This document shows positions 34,338 through 37,495 of a stretch of DNA of 37,495 nt, one piece after another. Location: NCBI GenBank assembly GCA_003023485.1, contig PXSG01000007.1:1-37495 (forward strand). The letters are read 5' to 3'. How positions within the stretch are numbered: the stretch's first letter is position 1; every line of letters begins with the position of its first letter. The DNA is from Halobacteriales archaeon SW_10_68_16 (GTDB lineage: Archaea; Halobacteriota; Halobacteria; Halobacteriales; Haloarculaceae). The position numbers and the translations under genes are program-made. The notes under the pieces are model-generated. The model was given only the letters and a program-made list of their open reading frames with translations, did no database searches and had not been told where the DNA came from.

Positions 34338-35053
34338 ATGACCGCACTGACCGGGGCGACGCTCGCGGACGTTGGCGTCGACGCGGTGGCGCTGAAACCC
34401 ACCGAGGTCGACGTCCGCCGGGCGTCCGGGCTGTCGGTAGGGACGCTGACCATCGACTACGAGGGTCGCGAGCACGTCCCGGCGCCAGCGACCCTGCGCG
34501 AGATTGCGGCCGAACGCGACCTGCGCGTGACCGTCCCGGTGCGGGCTGACGGGTTCGACCCGCACGGCGATGACGACCTGTTGCGGTCGCTCCCCGACGA
34601 GATCGGCACCGTGGCCGTGGCGGGCAACCCCGCCTACCTCGATGCCAGGGAGTGTCGCCGTGCGATGTCGCCCTCGCGGTGGGGGGCACCCAGTACGACC
34701 TCCTCTCGGGGACGACGGAAGCGGAGGTCCGGGCGCTCCGCTCGGCGGGGTTCGACGGCGACGTCGCGGTGTACGCGCCCCTCGTGCTCACCGACGACGA
34801 GGACACCGTCCTCGACGCGCTCGGCGCCTACGCCGGCCGCCGACCGGACGTCCGGGAGCGTCTCCCGGCCGACTCGCCGACCGACGGGCGGGCGACGGGC
34901 GAGGCGCGCGAGGCGCTGCTGGCGGGGTGCAGACGGTACGCGCTGGCTGGCGACGTCGGGACGGTCTCGGCCCGCGTCGACGACCTTCACGAGGCCGGCA
35001 TCGACCACGTCGTCGCCTATCCGGCGCGCGGACTCGATCCCGTCCTGGGCTGA
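34338..35053 (+). CDS. DUF7388-like / luciferase-like protein (frame broken by internal deletion)
   Basis: ATG 34338 opens MTALTGATLADVGVDAVALK, then TIDYEGREHVPAPATLREIA, VTVPVRADGFDP and VAGNPAYLDARECRRAM. At ~34655-34668 the frame shifts with ~20 residues missing. The second frame reads VALAVGGTQYDLLSGTTEAE, GFDGDVAVYAPLVLTDDED and GIDHVVAYPARG to stop 35053. The AVGGTQ and AVYAP strands and a C-terminal DHVV motif suggest a TIM-barrel related to F420-dependent luciferase-like enzymes. That relation is inferred, and the family number is from memory. Confidence 0.7.
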
Positions 35054-35114
35054 GTCCCCCGACTGACACCGTGAAAACCGCAACGCGCAAGGCCGGTCCC
35101 GCCCTGGAGCGGGT

Positions 35115-35393
35115 ATGACGAAGTTCCTCCAGAGTGGCCGGCGGCGGGACATCTGTGCCCTCCTGGCCGGCGAGCATCTCCAGGCCCAGGCGCTGAAATC
35201 GCGCCTGGAGTCACACTACGACGAGCGCATCGAACCCAAGTCCTTCTACGGTGCCCTCGATGCCCTCGAGGACGGGGGGTTCGTCGCGACCGAGACGGAG
35301 GGGATCCACGACGTCTACGTGCTCACGGACGCAGGCGAACAGCGCCTGCGCGACCACTACGCGTGGCTGGGCGAGCAACTGGACGCCCGATAG
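35115..35393 (+). CDS. PadR-family winged-helix transcriptional regulator
   Basis: 92 residues, intact. A helix-turn-helix (RRRDICALLAGEHLQAQALK) and the wing region KSFYGALDALEDGGFVATET, followed by DVYVLTDAGEQRLRDHYAWL, are typical of short PadR proteins that lack the long C-terminal dimer helix. The convergent acyl-CoA dehydrogenase stop lies 2 bp away. The target is unknown; small haloarchaeal PadR proteins are usually autonomous repressors. Confidence 0.87.
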   Translation: MTKFLQSGRRRDICALLAGEHLQAQALKSRLESHYDERIEPKSFYGALDALEDGGFVATETEGIHDVYVLTDAGEQRLRDHYAWLGEQLDAR

Positions 35394-35395
35394 GG

Positions 35396-36538
35396 TCACT
35401 CCAGCAACTGGTCGGCGATGGTGTTCCGGAGGATCTCGCTGGTGCCCTCGTAGATCTCGTTGAGTTTGGCGTCCCGGAGGAACCGCTCGGCGGGGAAGTC
35501 CTTGACGTAGCCGTAGCCGCCGTGGATCTGGACCCCCTCGTTGGCGACCTCCCGGGAGACCTCCGAGGCGTAGAGTTTGGCCTGTGCGGCCTCCTTGAGG
35601 AACCGCTCGCCGCGCATCTTCCGGTCGGCGGCGTCGTGCATCAACAGCCGTGCGGCCCTGGTCTTGGTGTCCATGTCCGCGAGTTTGTGCTGGATGGCCT
35701 GGAAGTCGCTGATGGGCTGGTCGAACTGCTCGCGGTCCCCGGCGTACTCGCGGGCCTGGTCCAGTGCGGCCTGTGCGATGCCGACACCGCGGGCGGCGAT
35801 GGGGATACGCCCGCCGTTGAGCGTCTTCAGTGCCTGTTTGAGTCCCTCTCCCTCCTCGCCGATGCGGCGGCTCTCGGGGAGGTACATGTCGTCGAAGCGC
35901 AACTCCGCGGTCGGACAGCCCTTGTCGCCGAGTTTGTCCTCGGTCCCCTCGACGACGAACCCCTCGTCGGCCTCGGGCCGGACGACGAACGAAGAGATGC
36001 CCCGCCCGCCAGCGTCGGGGTCGGTCTTCGCGAAGAGGACGACCGTGTCCGCCACGGAGCCGTTCGAGATCCAGAGCTTGTTGCCGTTGACGACGTAGCC
36101 GTCTCCCTCGTGTTCAGCGGTCGTCTCCATGGCGGGCACGTCGCTGCCCGCGCCGGGTTCCGAGAGCGCGAATGCGCCGACCTCGTCGCCCTCTGCCAGC
36201 GGGGTCAGGTACTGCTCCTTCTGGGTTTCGTCGCCGAACTCGGAGACCATGTTGCAGGCCAGCGAGATGTGCGCGGCGACGATGGTCCCGAGGCCGCCGC
36301 TGCCCCGGGAGATCTCCTCTAGGGCCATCGCGTAGGCGTGGTAGTCCAGCCCCGCGCCGCCGTACTCCTCGGGGATGGGCATGCCCATCAGCCCCAGGTC
36401 TGCCATCTCCTCGACGAGGTCGGCGGGGAAGTCGTCGGTCTCGTCGATTTCGGCGGCCCGCGGGACGACCTCCTCGTCGACGAACTCCGCGACCATCTCC
36501 CGGATCTGGCGCTGTTCCCGGGTCGGAGTGAAGTCCAT
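35396..36538 (-). CDS. Acyl-CoA dehydrogenase
   Basis: 380 residues, the standard ACAD length, intact. An N-terminal helical domain (MVAEFVDEEVVPRAAEID) leads to the flavin signatures GAFALSEPGAGSDV (~130) and KLWISNG (~170). GVGIAQAALDQAREYAGDRE is next, and the C-terminal signature QIHGGYGYVKDFPAERFLRD is followed by the catalytic base Glu in IYEGTSEI. It oxidises the alpha-beta bond of an acyl-CoA, passing electrons to ETF; chain length cannot be stated. Start ATG 36538 was chosen by family alignment. Confidence 0.95.
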   Translation of the reverse strand: MDFTPTREQRQIREMVAEFVDEEVVPRAAEIDETDDFPADLVEEMADLGLMGMPIPEEYGGAGLDYHAYAMALEEISRGSGGLGTIVAAHISLACNMVSEFGDETQKEQYLTPLAEGDEVGAFALSEPGAGSDVPAMETTAEHEGDGYVVNGNKLWISNGSVADTVVLFAKTDPDAGGRGISSFVVRPEADEGFVVEGTEDKLGDKGCPTAELRFDDMYLPESRRIGEEGEGLKQALKTLNGGRIPIAARGVGIAQAALDQAREYAGDREQFDQPISDFQAIQHKLADMDTKTRAARLLMHDAADRKMRGERFLKEAAQAKLYASEVSREVANEGVQIHGGYGYVKDFPAERFLRDAKLNEIYEGTSEILRNTIADQLLE

Positions 36539-36590
36539 ATCCCCGCTAGTGGGGCCTCGTCTATGAGTGTTCCCGTGTCCGTCAATCGCG

Positions 36591-36604
36591 GTGGTAGGTA
36601 CCAC
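36591..36604. promoter_or_regulatory. Candidate operator palindrome upstream of the aldolase gene
   Basis: GTGGTA-GG-TACCAC, a perfect 6-2-6 palindrome about 23 bp upstream of the aldolase TATA box, in the 120-bp divergent region shared with acyl-CoA dehydrogenase. The position suits a regulator acting on either promoter. The binding protein is unknown. Confidence 0.45.
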
Positions 36605-36626
36605 GGAACACGGAATAGGGACGAAG

Positions 36627-36634
36627 AATTTTTA
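36627..36634 (+). promoter_or_regulatory. TATA-like box of the aldolase gene
   Basis: AATTTTTA centred about 29 nt before ATG 36659; the clearest promoter in the window. Confidence 0.7.
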
Positions 36635-36658
36635 CTGGTACCTCGCGCACTCAAAACC

Positions 36659-37456
36659 ATGCGTCAGTTCGACGACACCCCACTCGCTCGGGATGGCAAG
36701 GTGCTCATTCTCGCGTACGACCACGGGCTCGAACACGGCCCGGTCGACTTCGAGGACGTGCCCGAGAGCGCGGACCCCGAACACGTCTTCGACGTCGCGA
36801 CCCACCCGGCGGTCACGACGGTCGCGGTCCAGAAGGGTATCGCCGAGGCGTACTACCCCTCCTACGAGGACGACGTGGACCTCCTCGCCAAGGTCAACGG
36901 TACGTCGAACCTCTGGATGGGGGAACCGGACTCGGCGGTCAACTGGTCGGTCGACTACGCGGCCGAACTCGGCGCCTGTGCCGTCGGGTTCACCCTCTAT
37001 GGCGGGTCGAACCACGAGATCGAGATGGCCGAGGAGTTCCGCGACGTCCAGGAACGGGCCCGCGAGCACGACCTCCCCGTCGTGATGTGGTCCTATCCCC
37101 GTGGGCAGGGACTCAAAAACGACACGAAAAGCGACGTCATCGCCTACGCCGCCCGGCAGGCCCTGGAACTGGGGGCCGACGTCGCGAAGGTCAAGTACCC
37201 CGGCAGCAAGGCCGGCATGGAGCAGGCCGTGCGGATGGCCGGGAAGACGAGGGTCGTCATGTCCGGTGGTTCGAAGCGCAGCGACCGGGAGTTCCTGGAG
37301 AGCGTCAAGGCGGTCATCGACGCCGGCGGTGTCGGCCTGGCGGTCGGCCGGAACGTCTTCCAGCGGGAGAACCCGCGGCGCATCCTCGACGGCCTGGAGC
37401 AGGTCATCTACGAGGAGGCGTCCGTCGACGCCGCCCTCGAGTACGCCGACTCGTAG
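36659..37456 (+). CDS. fba: Archaeal class I fructose-1,6-bisphosphate aldolase
   Basis: 265 residues, intact. Archaeal-type (DhnA/FbaB) TIM barrel: LILAYDHGLEHGPVDF near the start with the phosphate or general-acid residues, PVVMWSYPRGQGLKN, the Schiff-base Lys in AKVKYPGSKAG, VMSGGSK, and GVGLAVGRNVFQRENP for phosphate binding. It interconverts fructose 1,6-bisphosphate with dihydroxyacetone phosphate and glyceraldehyde 3-phosphate, needed for gluconeogenesis. The next gene starts at the base after its TAG. Confidence 0.95.
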   Translation: MRQFDDTPLARDGKVLILAYDHGLEHGPVDFEDVPESADPEHVFDVATHPAVTTVAVQKGIAEAYYPSYEDDVDLLAKVNGTSNLWMGEPDSAVNWSVDYAAELGACAVGFTLYGGSNHEIEMAEEFRDVQERAREHDLPVVMWSYPRGQGLKNDTKSDVIAYAARQALELGADVAKVKYPGSKAGMEQAVRMAGKTRVVMSGGSKRSDREFLESVKAVIDAGGVGLAVGRNVFQRENPRRILDGLEQVIYEEASVDAALEYADS

Positions 37457-37495
37457 ATGAGCGTCGTACGCATCGTCGAGACGGTCGCGGTGGTC
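37457..37495 (+). CDS. Start of an unidentified gene downstream of fba (partial)
   Basis: ATG directly follows the aldolase TAG and stays open for 13 codons (MSVVRIVETVAVV) to the window edge. In haloarchaea a fructose-1,6-bisphosphatase gene often follows this aldolase, but these few residues do not allow an assignment. Confidence 0.4.
   Translation, partial: MSVVRIVETVAVV

Noticed and set aside
36541..36554. CCCCGCTAGTGGGG near-palindrome beside the acyl-CoA dehydrogenase start
   Set aside because: A four-base GC stem with a CTAG core can arise by chance in this composition, and it sits too close to the start codon for a usual operator; not called.

Overview
The window is a very GC-rich stretch of haloarchaeal chromosome (class Halobacteria; a Haloarculaceae-like genome would fit, genus not resolved). 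The proteins are strongly acidic. Many genes have a T/A-rich TATA-like box 26-30 bp before the start codon, which implies leaderless transcripts. Several families are haloarchaeal hallmarks: the RPA1 operon, DacZ, UPF0058, UPF0212 (DUF555), a HVO_0758-type zinc finger, and archaeal class I aldolase. No rRNA, tRNA, CRISPR array or intact insertion sequence was seen.

Layout. 1-10.1 kb is mixed housekeeping: a NUDIX/eIF2B-like fusion (cut by the left edge), a soluble PAS chemotaxis transducer, a glutamine-synthetase-like enzyme, a small HTH regulator, a succinylglutamate desuccinylase/aspartoacylase-like protein, gamma-glutamyltransferase, a DUF192 protein followed by an 82-bp palindromic element, a CPxCG mini-protein, a Tat lipoprotein, acylphosphatase and a damaged 8-oxoguanine glycosylase. 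10.1-15.7 kb holds UPF0212, UPF0058, the dacZ-mscS pair (c-di-AMP synthesis and an osmotic channel), two cobalamin genes (cobT-cbiA) and an ERCC4-type nuclease. 15.7-19.1 kb is the rpa1-rpap1-rpe operon for single-stranded DNA handling.

19.1-28.3 kb is a large plus-strand type IV pilus/Tad-like secretion locus: a coiled-coil protein, a membrane-anchored protein, a TadA/PilB-type ATPase, a TadC/PilC-type membrane platform, and then, behind an apparent second promoter, four membrane-anchored or pilin-like proteins. 28.3-29.5 kb contains a perfect 60-bp inverted repeat around a 115-bp spacer, next to a scrambled DUF5791-like gene and an epimerase. 29.5-37.5 kb carries a membrane-anchored DHH-DHHA1 phosphoesterase, an aldo/keto reductase, a zinc mini-protein, a GT81-like glycosyltransferase, DUF7109-like, a CoA-pyrophosphatase-like Nudix enzyme, a DUF7388-like gene, a PadR regulator, acyl-CoA dehydrogenase and class I fructose-bisphosphate aldolase.

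A recurrent feature overrides much else. About fourteen of some forty genes contain an internal lesion at which conserved residues are missing and the frame usually shifts, while both sides remain well conserved. The density, the retained codon style and the perfect inverted repeat make amplification or assembly artefact the leading explanation; real gene decay is the alternative. Functions given for these genes describe the inferred intact gene. Family names with DUF numbers are from memory of the families, not from a search.
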